From: Blepharisma japonicum
Taxonomy: Eukaryota; Ciliophora; Heterotrichea; Heterotrichida; Blepharismidae
Direction: 5' to 3'
NCBI GenBank assembly: GCA_949751835.1
Contig: CATKHK010000077.1
Location: 1-64,000, forward strand
Length of the DNA: 64,000 nt
Positions 1 to 10,701 of the stretch are shown here, piece by piece. The number at the start of each line of letters is the position of its first letter. The stretch's first letter is position 1. A program made the translations under genes and the position numbers. The notes under the pieces are model-generated. The model searched no databases. It was not told where the DNA came from and was given only the letters and a program-made list of their open reading frames with translations.

Positions 1-174
1 TACAGCATTATCAGAAAGTTATTCCAATTTATTCACTGTCCTTAATTAAAAGGATGAGTGTGATGAACTAGATAATTATGCAGTAACAATTGCGAAATCT
101 ATTATAAGGATTAACTATCCTTGACATTATATTTTAAAAGTATTAAAAATTACTTTTAACTAACCATTTTAGAA

Positions 175-1932
175 TTACTCTAATTCAATCACTCTCTTCT
201 CATTCAAATCAAACTTGTAGTAATCTATATCATCATCATTTTTATATATTATCCCAATGTATATTCCTCTTTTGTTATATGAACAATACACTTGCCAAGC
301 ATTATCTTTGATTATTGAGTATGCTATTCTTTTCCAGTTCTTGTCACTTCCAATTTCGCTTTCATAGATTGATCCATTATCGCATTCAATCAAATACAAT
401 CTCTCTGCATTTATCAGGATCTTTCTTTTCTCCGATGCAAACTCATTATGAATTGTTGTGAAAGAGTTGCTATCAATTGAATATCGCAAAAGATTTCTAT
501 TATACCATCCAGAAATCAAAATATTCCCATTGAATATAATACTATTGCAATCAGAATCAGCTTTTGGCAATGGAGTTAATTGAATCCATCGATTTTGATC
601 CAAATCAAATCTACGAGATAGAGTTAAATAACCCTTATCATTTTCTCCTCCAAAGCAATAGACGCTGTTGTTGAAATAGATACATGATGAGAGACAGCAA
701 GGAGTTCCAGATGGCAGCACTTCGACTCTACCATTCACGTCAAATAGCAATGTAATTCCAGAAAATGGACCATTTTTACCAAAACAGAATAGCTTGCCAT
801 TTGGAAGTTGAGTTATGTAAGTGGTAGAGTCTAGTGGTTCTGGAGTCTGCAAGATTTTGACTTCTTTGGTTTTAGTTTCAGTGTTATAAATATAGAGTTC
901 AGTTCTGCCGTTATTCTTATCAAGATTATAAAGAGATGTGCTTTGTTGGTAAGCATTAAGATAATCTTGGTAAGCTTGCACTAGCAGTGGATCATAAATG
1001 CTAGAATTGTTCTGGTACGCTGAGCAAGTTGCTCTGAAATCCATCTCTAATTCTCGATTGTTTGGTCTACTCAAGAACTCAGCTGTTTTATGTCTTAAGG
1101 TATTAATATTCATAAGATTTAATGGGCTTTCTATTTTTTTGAGTTTACTGTTGATATCACTAGTAATAGAGTTTATTTTAGAATTAAGCAGCCTTGCCTC
1201 ACTCTCATTCTCTACTTTTAATCTTATTAAATTTTGAAGCCCTTTTAAACTCTCACTGTTCTCATTTGCTTTTAAAGAAATCGAGTCCTTAATGTTTGCT
1301 ACCTTAATCCTAGCCGAATTTACATTTTTATTATTTACTTCAATACTGCTTTCTTTATTGAAGCGCATAGATTTAAGAAATGCTTGAAATCTTTTATTAA
1401 CGAAAGGTGCAATTAAACTTTCTAAGTCTCTACTGTATATATGAAACAACTTTGCACCATTATACCAATCATTTTCGGCTGAGATTATCGATTTTACTTT
1501 GTTTACAGCTTCTTCAGGCTGTAAAGTCAATAATTCTAAAATTGAGTCTTGGTTTGACTTTAACGATTTTTTAGCTTTGCAAATTTCTAAAACCAAATTT
1601 CCTACATTAGCTGAAAAAGTATTTAAAGTTCTAGTGTATTGACTTACCTCTTCTTCTAAATTAGCTAGACGCTGATTAAAGGAATCTATAATTAACTTCT
1701 TTAGCTTCCTATACTTTGAATCTTCTTTCATAAGAAATCTAAGAACAGCTTGTTTTGTCTCTTCATTAGGCTCTTCAAAAATAGAGTCACATGGATGATC
1801 CCTGCCAGCAATTTTCTTTTTAATATGCCTTCCGATATGCAGCTCACAGAATAAAGATTCAGGAGAGGTGCATTTGCATGCATACTCAACTTCATTTTTG
1901 CAGTCTGGCTCGAAGCACTTCTTTTGATTCAT
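175..1932 (-). CDS. zinc-motif / coiled-coil / Kelch-repeat protein (intact family member)
   Basis: A 585-residue protein in one open frame. Residues ~6-36 carry a Cys/His motif (CX4C, then CXC, then CX2HX3H) resembling B-box or AN1-like zinc sites. Residues ~60-300 are charged, helical and coiled-coil-like. Residues ~340-585 carry Kelch-type blades: several YCFGG/FCFG strands, a conserved FDLDxNRW segment and ISG turns. The fold suggests an adaptor that binds partners through the Kelch propeller, possibly with ubiquitin-linked function, but that is inference. The start is chosen because paralogues at 13681 and 16670 begin at the equivalent Met a few residues before the first Cys. It contains no in-frame TGA, unlike its paralogues, and its TGG codons mark where theirs are TGA. 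It is the only Kelch-type copy here without a break or TGA. Confidence 0.8.
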   Translation of the reverse strand: MNQKKCFEPDCKNEVEYACKCTSPESLFCELHIGRHIKKKIAGRDHPCDSIFEEPNEETKQAVLRFLMKEDSKYRKLKKLIIDSFNQRLANLEEEVSQYTRTLNTFSANVGNLVLEICKAKKSLKSNQDSILELLTLQPEEAVNKVKSIISAENDWYNGAKLFHIYSRDLESLIAPFVNKRFQAFLKSMRFNKESSIEVNNKNVNSARIKVANIKDSISLKANENSESLKGLQNLIRLKVENESEARLLNSKINSITSDINSKLKKIESPLNLMNINTLRHKTAEFLSRPNNRELEMDFRATCSAYQNNSSIYDPLLVQAYQDYLNAYQQSTSLYNLDKNNGRTELYIYNTETKTKEVKILQTPEPLDSTTYITQLPNGKLFCFGKNGPFSGITLLFDVNGRVEVLPSGTPCCLSSCIYFNNSVYCFGGENDKGYLTLSRRFDLDQNRWIQLTPLPKADSDCNSIIFNGNILISGWYNRNLLRYSIDSNSFTTIHNEFASEKRKILINAERLYLIECDNGSIYESEIGSDKNWKRIAYSIIKDNAWQVYCSYNKRGIYIGIIYKNDDDIDYYKFDLNEKRVIELE

Positions 1933-2939
1933 CTACAATTATTATTATTAAAATAGCTAATTTATATGAAAAAATGGACATTAATCTCGTGTTTTAGACA
2001 ATCCTAAACACAGAAATATCCAATTAATAATTTGCATTCTGATGATAAAGAATTTATGAATAACTGATTAGGCTTGAACTTGCATTAATATAAAATGAGT
2101 ACTTCAAGGATTAATAATGGCAAGCATCCCTTTGGAAAATTTTAGGTTATCAAAATTCTTAATTTGGCTACCTGATGGTTTGTTTTATAGATTTTCATAG
2201 TAAAAAATCTGCATCAAATTTGTCCTTCCTTAACTAGACATAGCCAATAATATCTGCTCAAATAATTTATATACTGCCATCCTCATATTTACACTTTATC
2301 ATAAATCATGCTCGTTTAATGTCTACTAGAAAGTATAGGCTTGGCCGCTGTCACCTATTTAGACCACTTTAGATGTTTGTAAATTTCATTCAGCAAATAA
2401 ATGACCACCCTGAGTTAATCCCAATAATAGAAGTTTAGATCTTTACAACTCTCCTTTGAACACAATAAGTTTATATGGGTCAGACATCTAGAAGTACCAG
2501 TCTTTCCACCACCTGAAAATTAATTCTTTAAGATTATTACTCTTTCCCTGTACATCAGATCTCTATAATCTTGATCTCCCAACATGATGGCGACAATTTT
2601 GGAAAGGTGCTCCAAGAAGATTTAGGTGGATAGGCTTACAATTGGGGCTGTTTAAATAGGAAATTGCTCTCACTACAAACTCTATCTATTAAGTCTGGAT
2701 GATATGAAAAGAGTTTGAGGGTTATAGAACAGTCATAAGTGGATTTCTACGACTATCAGATAGAGGTTTTTTCAGATTTTTCATCTCTTAGGTGATGACT
2801 GGTGTTAAAATCGATTTTTAAACTGTTTTTTAATTTTCATTTCATCCTCTTCTATTCTTGTTTCTCTGACATAGTCAATATAATTCATCATAAAGGAAGT
2901 CCAAAGTCTTGAAAATAATAAAATGTAACTTATAGAGCA
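1933..2939. other. gene-free or decayed stretch
   Basis: AT-rich DNA between the Kelch gene and the fragment field to its right. Short coding-like runs occur but stops appear in all frames and I recognise no domain, RNA gene or repeat. Confidence 0.5.
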
Positions 2940-3650
2940 GATAAATATATTCCACAATACAAAACTGCGTGCTGAGACTGAGCTTTATCTTTTAAATCAA
3001 AAAAATAAAGTAATTAAAAAAGAAAATAGCCAAGTAGCTCAAGAAAATTCTAATCTGAAGGATAATTTAAAAGAATTAAAAACTGATGTTGAGCAGGCTA
3101 AAGAGAAAAATATTAGTCTCTTAACTGAAAATCAATCTATAAAAAAATTAAAATCAAACTAATGAACTTGAAGCAAAAGCAATAGAAAATGAGAGATTAA
3201 GAAAAGAATTTAGTGATTAAATATAAAAACTAGCAGAAAAATCATCTGAGAGTCAAAATCTTGTAATACAATTTAAAAACATTCAAAATGATGCAAAGCA
3301 CGCATTAAGCAATGAATTGTTAGCAGAACATGGAAAATCAAAAATAGTAAAAAATAAAATAGAAATTATAAAAGAAAAATTATTCGATTTTGGAGAGATT
3401 GAATATGGCCACACTATAGATGACAGTATAGATAATTTAACCTTGGCTGTTCATAAAATCTTAAAAAGAATCATAAGAAAGGATAATGATATTAAGAAAG
3501 ATGATATAAAAATAAAGGATTTGCCTAGAAAGTGTCTAAGTTCGGAATGGCTCGGTTTTGCCACTTTTGGCAGCAGTCAATATTAGCAATTCCCCAAAAG
3601 GGATAAAGTATTTGATCCTCATGAAATTTTAGAAATCGAGGTGGGCGCTT
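2940..3650 (+). pseudogene. fragment of a coiled-coil (Lys/Glu-rich) protein
   Basis: Coding-like sequence rich in Lys, Glu, Asn and Leu with a heptad-like pattern, broken by TAA/TAG and by small frame changes. The longest open piece (3317-3586, 89 codons) reads from a charged helix into a short segment ending near LSSEWLGFATF, then a TAG. Similar coil sequence continues upstream to about 2940 in interrupted frames. No start codon or intact domain is visible. It is probably the remains of a golgin-like or other long-coil protein; its identity is unknown. It opens a run of fragments of different genes that extends to about 7.46 kb. Confidence 0.5.
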
Positions 3651-3659
3651 AAGACAAAC

Positions 3660-4480
3660 AAATTCATTCAGTGTTAAAAAAACTCAGTAAAAAATGCAAC
3701 CACTGATAAAGACCTAGAAAGCAATTGGGTAGCAGGAAAATACATAACCATCACAAAATCTTATGGAACTTTGACAAATGAGTTGGATAAAGCAAATTAT
3801 GAAAATATGAAAATCCTGATGAGCCTTATTTATTAATAGCAGGAAGGTAAATGGACCCATTAGAAAACTACTATAGAAATTATTTCTCTTGTAACACTTT
3901 TGTAGATGACTCAATGCAGGAGTTGAACTTGAAAAAAGGATCCACATTATGACAAAACTTACTTTGAAAGTAGAGAATTTTCTTTCACTTTGCTGGGAGA
4001 TTTCAATTGCCGCCATCAAAGTTTCAGCTCTGCAAATGAATTTAAAGATCAGTTGATTCACGACAAGCCAGAAAAATTCGATATTGAAGCTGTGTGAACA
4101 GTCCTCCCAAACAAAAAGACTCTTAATAAATCCGTATGAGACTCTCAAAAGAGAATTTGTCATTGATATTTATATGACTGATTATGGCAAAGTTAGAGCA
4201 TGCTGCTCTGGCGCTGTAGTTTTTCAACCTTACTGGAAATTTTAGTAGTCGCTTGCAAATCAATGGATATTGCCCTAAAAGAATGATTTGAATACACTGT
4301 TAATTTATGGGTCTATTCAGGAAGAAGAGGTATCCATTGCTGGGCTTCTCATCTAACCACAAGGTGTTTAAATGATTTTAGAAGAAAAGCATTAATAGAA
4401 TTTCTTAATTCAGATCCAAAACCTTCTCGAAATCTACAGAGAAGATTTAAGATCTCGATTTGAAGAAATTATTGTCTGAG
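3660..4480 (+). pseudogene. unidentified decayed coding fragment
   Basis: Readable protein-like stretches appear in alternating plus-strand frames, for example a segment containing DEPYLLIAG, one containing FTLLGDFNCRH, and one containing EFVIDIYMTDYGKVRACC. Single-base shifts and stop codons separate them. I cannot assign a family. The pieces are long enough, and their composition protein-like enough, to suggest an old gene rather than random AT-rich DNA. The minus-strand open frame over part of this stretch (3714-4163) is taken as its shadow. Confidence 0.35.
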
Positions 4481-4849
4481 AATAAAAATTATTTGCAAAT
4501 CAAGAAAGACTGAATGAATGCTTCAAAATTATTAACAATTTAGCAATTCTCTGTGAAGGAATTGATGTCTTCTCCAGCAAAAATGCCATATGGCTGCCTA
4601 TGCTTTTGCTGAAAACAGAAAAACCATGTATCAATTTTGTTAGTCTTTTTTGTAATTGTGGTTATAATTTTGCAGGGGGCTTGTATTTGTGAATTACGAT
4701 GTCGAAAAATGTGAATAAGAATGGAGTTTTGCAAGATAACATGCTGATGCACTTAAAGCTTATAAAATGAAACATGAATATCAAGCAATGCTTATTGATG
4801 ATTATTATCATTGCTCAATTCCATGAACTTGCAGTACCAAAATCCTGAT

Positions 4850-5830
4850 TCACTAGACCTAAACAAATTAAGGAAAAAATTGTTGAGTTTATTCCAAAAA
4901 ATCAAAATCTCAACCCAAAGATGCTAAAGATTTGCTGTTACTGCTTGCAAATATGAATAAAATTTCAGATAAAGCCATATGATTTTAATGAAAGAAGTCA
5001 ATATTATAGAAACCATGCTTGATTGGGCCTATATTATTAATTCAGGTCCAAGAACAAAAAATATAAGTATTCACACATTACTTTACCAATAGAAGCTGAT
5101 GAATTAATTACCGCAAGTGCTCTGGCTTTGTGAAAGCAAATCATTAATGCTCCCACATGTAAATAATAGTAATTTAAATTATTTAGTAAAAGCAAAATAA
5201 ATGGAAAATTTCTGAAATTGACATCAATATTTATCAAAATCCGAAAAATCACTATCAGAACAGAAATTTCTGACATAAAAGAAGTCCTCAATTATTTCCC
5301 AAAGCTTAAAGTAGAATATCCAGCATTTGTTGATGAAGAAGAAGAAATTGCAGATGGAGATGCTATTACTGTAAAAGTTTTAATCACAAGAGTAGCCTTA
5401 AGAAAACCAATTTTTAAGGCATATCCACGCCATAAGAATTCCCCTATCAAAAAATGAAAAAATGCAGGCTTTTTATTGCAGATCCAAATTTAATAAAGTC
5501 CTCTAAAATCGTTTTTCACCAATTAAAGAGCTATCGAAGACAAAGACTTCAAGGTACAGCATGGCTTTAATATTAGCCCAGGAGATCAGTCATGAAAACT
5601 TAATGTTAAAAGTGGCCCATATTATGGTCTCGACGCCTGCGAAAAGCTTAACTTTACAGTGAAAAAGCCTGGAAATACCAAAAAAGAAGAATATAAAGTC
5701 CATCCCGATTACGAAAATATTGAAAGAACGCTATTTCAGAGTGTGATGACTGGTTTGCAGCCTGAAGAAGAAAGTTCAGTAGAAGAAAATATCCCTGAGC
5801 TAGAAGAAATCCCTCAAGGTAAATTCAAGA
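4850..5830 (+). pseudogene. SEC63-like translocon subunit, decayed copy
   Basis: Sec63 is an ER membrane J-protein that works with the Sec61 channel. Pieces of its C-terminal Brl/Sec63 domain can be read in order. LPHVNNSNLNYLV (~5152) matches the helical part. EVLNYFPKLKVEY then DEEEEIADGDAITVKVLITR (5281-5400) matches the start of the beta-sandwich. FIADPNLI (~5476) and SWKLNVKSGPYYGLDACEKL (~5592-5651) match later strands. The tail is acidic, as is usual for Sec63 (~5700-5820). Between pieces the frame changes at least three times and stops intervene; part of an N-terminal membrane region may survive near 4550-4700. No J-domain is seen. It is a non-functional copy; an intact gene is expected elsewhere in the genome. 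Confidence 0.75.
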
Positions 5831-6180
5831 TTTCCATATTTCAGCTGATATGGCTTATGCTATACATCCAAATTATGCTGAAAAGCACTCAATAATCTAC
5901 GGGCCAACTCTACATGGAGAGGTTGCTATAAAAATAAATCCAATTAAAGGTATGCGACTGATATGTTGGGAGCAAGCTTATTGAAAATCAATGCGGAGAA
6001 CAATGGAATTAAAACGCAGGAGTTTATAGTGAGAAATTAGTCTCCTTGCGGAACGATTATTGGGAAAATTATGGCTTCACTTTCTGGGACTAGAGTAGTA
6101 GATATTTGCGCTCCGATGTTTGCGATGTATTCTATTAGAGAAATGATGGGGACTAATAATATCTCTATTATGCAGCCTTA
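5826..6180 (+). pseudogene. M18 aspartyl aminopeptidase (DNPEP-like) fragment
   Basis: Directly after the SEC63-like tail, the frames read ISADMAYAIHPNYAEKHS, then GPTLHGEVAIKINP, then VRNxSPCGTIIGKIMAS and VDICAPMFAMYSIREM. These are consecutive conserved blocks of M18 aspartyl aminopeptidases, a dodecameric zinc exopeptidase family. The blocks are in the right order but in different frames, and the enzyme's N-terminal half is absent. A TAG replaces the expected Asp in the RNDSPCG motif. This is a truncated and decayed copy. The join to SEC63-like sequence near 5820-5830 looks like a breakpoint rather than a natural fusion. Confidence 0.75.
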
Positions 6181-6186
6181 ATGAAA

Positions 6187-6460
6187 TTATGCTATCAAGA
6201 TTCCGAAGGAGCTGCTTAGCCATGGCTCCAGAGGATTTGGTGCAAATCCGTTCCCTTTGAATGGGATTTTTGTCTCAATTGTAATTCCATATGGAGGATC
6301 TTTTGCTATAACTTCGTGTAACTTGGCAGAAGCAACTTCAGCATCCACTCCAGGTGGTAGTCTAACTGACAGTCTTAATTTTGTGCTTGGTTTTAGCAAT
6401 TTTCCAGCATTAGCAAGATCTGAGAGTCCTTGTGTTCCAGAATATACACAAATGGATATC
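6187..6460 (-). pseudogene. M20 metallopeptidase (dipeptidase) fragment
   Basis: On the opposite strand to the M18 fragment, an open piece reads LKPSTKLRLSVRLPPGVDAE, then DPPYGITIETK and FAPNPLEPWLSSSFG. This is the lid/dimerisation domain region of M20 peptidases of the CNDP/ArgE/DapE type (consensus: scheme of a Ser-rich strand, RLPPxxDA, then PPYGAxV and PxxxPWL). Upstream, SGTQGLSDLANAGK continues the match. Only about 90 residues remain and the metal-binding residues are not included. It is a fragment in the same decayed field as the M18 and SEC63 pieces. Confidence 0.65.
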
Positions 6461-6499
6461 CTAAGATTTTAGAGCACCCCAATGACCTTCACTAATATA

Positions 6500-7459
6500 T
6501 TTCTAAGAAAAATGAGTTCATGCACTTCACCGATTATTTGTGGACTTTACTATCAAAATCTTCCAAAAAATCCTTATTGACCTGCCTAACACATATCTTA
6601 CCACAAATAACAAGATTTCCAAGCTCAATAACCTTCTTCAAAAAAACGGCCCAACATCAAGAGATTGGCCTCTTCAGTTTATTAGCAAAACATGCAATTT
6701 CTGCTAGTCTCAGCTTAAATATATCGACAACTCTAATCAGTGAGTTACCTGAGCTATATATGGTACAAACCAAAACGGGAAAAAATTATTTTGACATAGG
6801 AATGCACGCTTGATAAATTTTTTAATCTTTACTACAACCAAAAATGACTCGAATTTCCTCAACTTTTTGTTACAAAATCTCTGGGAAAGAAGTTGTGGCC
6901 ACTTTTTCAGAAAATCTGCTGAAAGATTGTGAAATATGAAATTTTGCAGAATTTCATACAGAGCAAAGACGAATCCAGCCACAATTACAAGGATTTTGTC
7001 GAGGCGAGAATCGAAAATAAGTATTTTACTCTTATAAACCTCAAAAAAGTGTCAAGAAGACTCAAGAAAAGTGTTACCATTGCTGTGCAGGGCTCTCGTT
7101 TAGAAGAAAAAGCTTATGCATAATATAAAAATGCAGTAATGATGAACCCAGTGTCTCAATCTGCTGACTGTCTTTTAGACCAAACCCGAAAACGCCTTTA
7201 AGTAGAAAATTTCTGACAATGACCGAAAAAACCAGCAGTAGCCGAGTCAAATTTTATGAAGTCTTTTCTACTGCTGTATCTAAAAACAAAAGACTATGAT
7301 TGTTATGACCCAACTGCATCTACTGATATTTCAAGCCAAGAAGACCACAATAAAGAATTCATAGTTTTCACTAAAGATGTAGATAGCTACTACGCCGTTG
7401 AAAGCTATTCGAAAATTACTGAAATCAAGCTTATGGTATACCAAATCGTAGAGTTTTAA
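6500..7459 (+). pseudogene. unidentified decayed coding fragments
   Basis: Several short open pieces (about 6929-7123 and 7256-7459) read as protein-like sequence, for example KYFTLINLKKVSRRLKKS and KEFIVFTKDVDSYYAVE, separated by TAA/TAG and shifts. The right end stops cleanly with TAA at 7459. The family is unknown. Part of 6500-6980 may instead be read on the minus strand as a continuation of other fragments. I see no intact gene. Confidence 0.35.
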
Positions 7460-7625
7460 GGGAATAAAATTAATTATGTAATAAAATTAATAGCTAAGCT
7501 AAATTTTCTTTAGTTAATCATCACTTTTTAAATTAAACAATAACTATTACAGGATTTTGTGCAATCTGAAGTCCAATATAATTCACTTAGGAGTCTAAAT
7601 TTAATGGAAATATAATTGTAAGAAT

Positions 7626-8690
7626 ATGAGCACCATCAAATGTGATTGGTCAAAATGTGACCGAGAAGTTGAGTTTTCATGCAACTGCGCTTCCATTGAT
7701 AAGTATTTTTGCAGAAAACACTGTGGGAGACATTGCATATCTAGTAAAGGACCTCATGATCCCATCAAATTATTTTATGAGCCTGTTGAAGGCACAAAAG
7801 AAGCGATCCTTAGCTTTCTTGCAGAAGAAAAATCAAAAATTGAGCAAATAAAAGCAAATCTCATCGCTTCTTTTTCTCAAACTATTTCTAGTTATGAAAA
7901 TATATTTGAACAAGTTTTAAAAGAAATCGACTCTGATGCTACAAAAATTGGCAGTTATGTAGAAAAAATCTGTATAACACAAAACCTATCTAGATTGGAG
8001 AAAGATCAAGCTTTAAATTTGTTAGTTTTGCAATCAAATGAAGCTGTTAATAAAGCTAGAGTAATGTTTACAGCAAGTGGAAATAAAAGCATTGAATTAT
8101 TTTGTGATATAGGAAGACAAATTGATATAATTATCAAGAGCTTCTATGAAGAAAAGTCCAAATTTATTTCAGATGAAATGCATTTTGAACTGAAGAACAA
8201 TTTTGAAGAGAGCATTAACTTTGATAATAGAGGAGAAAATTTACAGCTAGCACTAGACAAATATAAAAAAGCTATCAGAATTGATCCAAATAATGCTAAT
8301 GCATACAATGAAATAGGAATTATCTTGAAAAATGAAAAGAGATATGAAGAAGCAGTAAAACATTACAATGATGCAATTAGAATCAATCCAAATGATGCAA
8401 AATATTATGCAAATAAAGGAAATGCTTTATCTAAGTTAGGGAGAAGAGAAGAAGCTATGGAATGCTATAAAGAAGCTCTCAGAATTGATCCAAATTATGC
8501 ACCTGCATACAATGACATAGGAATTATCTTTGAAAATGAAAAGAGATATGAAGAAGCAGTAAAACATTACAATGATGCAATTAGAATCAATCCAAATGAA
8601 CCGCTTTATTATAAAAATAAAGGAAATGCTCTTAAAGAGTTAGGCAGAAGAGAAGAAGCTATGGAATGCTATAAAGAAGCTAAAAATTAA
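7626..8690 (+). CDS. zinc-motif / coiled-coil / TPR-repeat protein
   Basis: A 354-residue protein. Residues ~5-38 hold the same Cys/His motif as the Kelch members (CX4C, CXC, CX2HCX2H). A helical middle (~55-195) follows, then about four and a half TPR units of 34 residues from ~208 to the end (signature YxEAVKHYNDAIRINPN alternating with EAMECYKEALRIDPN). TPR domains are peptide-binding scaffolds; the partner is unknown. The start Met is fixed by alignment with the neighbour at 8916, where the preceding bases are conserved but not in frame. It is the intact member of a tandem TPR pair. The middle region (EPVEGTKEAILSFL) is clearly homologous to the Kelch-bearing proteins in this window. Confidence 0.85.
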   Translation: MSTIKCDWSKCDREVEFSCNCASIDKYFCRKHCGRHCISSKGPHDPIKLFYEPVEGTKEAILSFLAEEKSKIEQIKANLIASFSQTISSYENIFEQVLKEIDSDATKIGSYVEKICITQNLSRLEKDQALNLLVLQSNEAVNKARVMFTASGNKSIELFCDIGRQIDIIIKSFYEEKSKFISDEMHFELKNNFEESINFDNRGENLQLALDKYKKAIRIDPNNANAYNEIGIILKNEKRYEEAVKHYNDAIRINPNDAKYYANKGNALSKLGRREEAMECYKEALRIDPNYAPAYNDIGIIFENEKRYEEAVKHYNDAIRINPNEPLYYKNKGNALKELGRREEAMECYKEAKN

Positions 8691-8915
8691 TAAAATGCAT
8701 AGTCTTATCAATAATAAAATATATCTTCTTAGATCTCAATCTATTAAAACTAGCTGTTAAAGAAACAAACTTTACTTTTAAAATAAAAGCTCAAAAGAAA
8801 TGAATCTGTTTATAAAATAGACTAAAGAGTAAGCTAATCCTTCAAATGAACTCAAATAACTTTTAATCCTAAATGATGCCCTTTAGATTTAATGGAAAAT
8901 ATAATTATAAGAATT

Positions 8916-10402
8916 ATGAGCATCATAAAATGCCATCGGTCAAAATGCGAAAGAGAAGTTGAGTATTCATGCAATTGCACTTCCCCTGACACTTATTTTT
9001 GCAAAAAACACTGTGGAAGTCATTGCATATCTAGTGAAGGACCTCATAAACCCATCTCATTATTTTATGAGCCTGTTGAAGGCACAAAAGAAGCGATCCT
9101 TAGCTTTCTTGAAGAAGAAAAATCAAAAATCGAGCAAATAAAAACAAATATAATCGCTTCTTTTTATCAAACTATTTATAGTTATGAAAATATACTTAAA
9201 CAAGTTTTAAAAAACATCGACTCTGATTCTACAAAAATTAGCAGTTATGCAGAAAAAATCTGGATAACACAAAATCTATCAAGATTAGAGATAGATTCAG
9301 CTTTAAATTTGTTAGCTTTGAAATCAAATGATGCTGTTGATAAAGTTAGAGTAATTTTTACAGCAAGATCAACAAAGAGCATTGAGCTATTTTGTGATAT
9401 AGGAACACAAATTGATATAATTATCAAGAGCTTCTATGAAGAAAAATCCAAATTTGTTTCAGATGAAATTCAATTTGAATTAAAAAAGAATCCTGAAGAG
9501 GGCCTGAACTTTGAGAGTGAGGTGGAAAAAATACACCCAGCATTAAAAAAGTATAGAGAAGCGATCCGAATTGATCCAAATAATGCTGATGCATACAATG
9601 GCATAGGAAATATCTTTTTAGATGAAAAGAGATATGAAGAAGCAGTAAAACATTACAACGATGCAATTAGAATCAATCCAAATAATGCAAAATATTATTT
9701 TATAAAAGGAAATGCTCTATATGAGTTACGCAGAAGAGAAGAAGCTATGGAATGCTATAAAGAAGCTCTCAGAATTGATCCAAATTATTCTGATGCGTAC
9801 AATGGCATAGGATATATCTTCTATAATAAATTTTGATATGAAGCAGCAGTAAAACATTATAACAATGCAATTAGAATCAATCCAAATAATGCAATTTATT
9901 ATTATAATAAAGGAAATGCTCTTATAGGAGAGTTAGGAGATATAAAGAAGCTATGGAATGCTATAAAGAAGCTCTCAGAATTGATCCTAATTATGCTGAT
10001 GCATACAATAAAATAGGAAAGATCTTCTTTTATGAAAAGAGATATGAAGAAGCAGTAAAGCATTGCAACGATGCAATTAGAATCAATCCAAATAATGCAA
10101 ATTATTACTATACTAAAGGAAATGCTCTAGATGAGTTAGGCAGAAGAGAAGAAGCTATGGAATGCTATAAAGAAGCTATCAGAATTGATCCAAATGATGT
10201 TAATGCATGCATTATCATAGGAAATATCTTGAAAAATGAAAAGAGATATGAAGAAGCAGTAAAACATTACAACGATGCAATTAGAATCAATCCACATCAA
10301 CCTAATTATTATAGATATAAAGGAAATGCTCTAGAAGAGCTAGGCAGAAGAGAAGAAGCTATGGAATGCTTTAACAGAGCTAAAAATTTAAAAAATCTTT
10401 AA
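8916..10402 (+). pseudogene. zinc-motif / TPR-repeat protein, frameshifted copy
   Basis: Tandem partner of 7626-8690 with the same Cys/His motif and middle region and a longer array (~eight TPR units). A TGA at 9834-9836 stands where a Trp codon is tolerated and reading continues as WYEAAVKHYN. About 100 nt later (~9930-9945), one base is missing relative to the other repeats, just after GNAL, so the frame runs into a TAG near 10015. The rest (9953-10402) is open in the next frame and still a good TPR array ending in TAA. No 15-16 nt intron repairs this. It is either a young pseudogene or a consensus error in a repeat. If translated as read, it yields a protein about two-thirds of full length. 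Confidence 0.7.
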
Positions 10403-10701
10403 TCTTATCAATAATAAAATATATTTTACTAGATCTCGATTTATTTTTTTAATTTAAATATATCTTTAAAGTAACAAACATTTTACTAATTTTAAAATAA
10501 AAGCTCAAAAGAATAATTCTACTTATAAAAATAGATCAAAAATAATTCAATTCTTTGAAATGCTATTGGGACCTATTAAATAGTTTTTAATCCATAATGA
10601 TGCCCTTTATGTTTCAGGTAAAGCTGCTATTGCAATATATGACTAGGATTTCAATGATGATAGATAGTAGAAACCCAAATCTAACAAAAAATCAACACTA
10701 C

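Larger units (their letters stand above)
7600..10620 (+). repeat. tandem duplication carrying the two zinc-TPR genes
   Basis: The DNA of 7600-8890 and 8890-10620 aligns through the coding part and through the 3' flanks. The 3' flank after 8690 (AATAATAAAATATAT, then TTTAAAATAAAAGCTCAAAAG) recurs after 10402, and the leader around 8873-8915 resembles both 7600-7625 and 10600-10615. The second unit is longer because it carries more TPR units. Near-identical 34-codon TPR units make this locus prone to unequal exchange. Confidence 0.75.

Noticed and set aside
998-1237. Plus-strand open frame inside the first Kelch gene, and similar opposite-strand frames elsewhere (for example 22609-22899, 24784-24969, 49145-49507)
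   Set aside because: They are antisense shadows of clear genes, with composition dictated by the real frame.
9930-9950. Possible intron GTTAGGAGATATAAAG at the TPR frameshift
   Set aside because: Removing 16 nt leads at once to a stop; a shift of 1 nt is needed, so a deletion is the better explanation.
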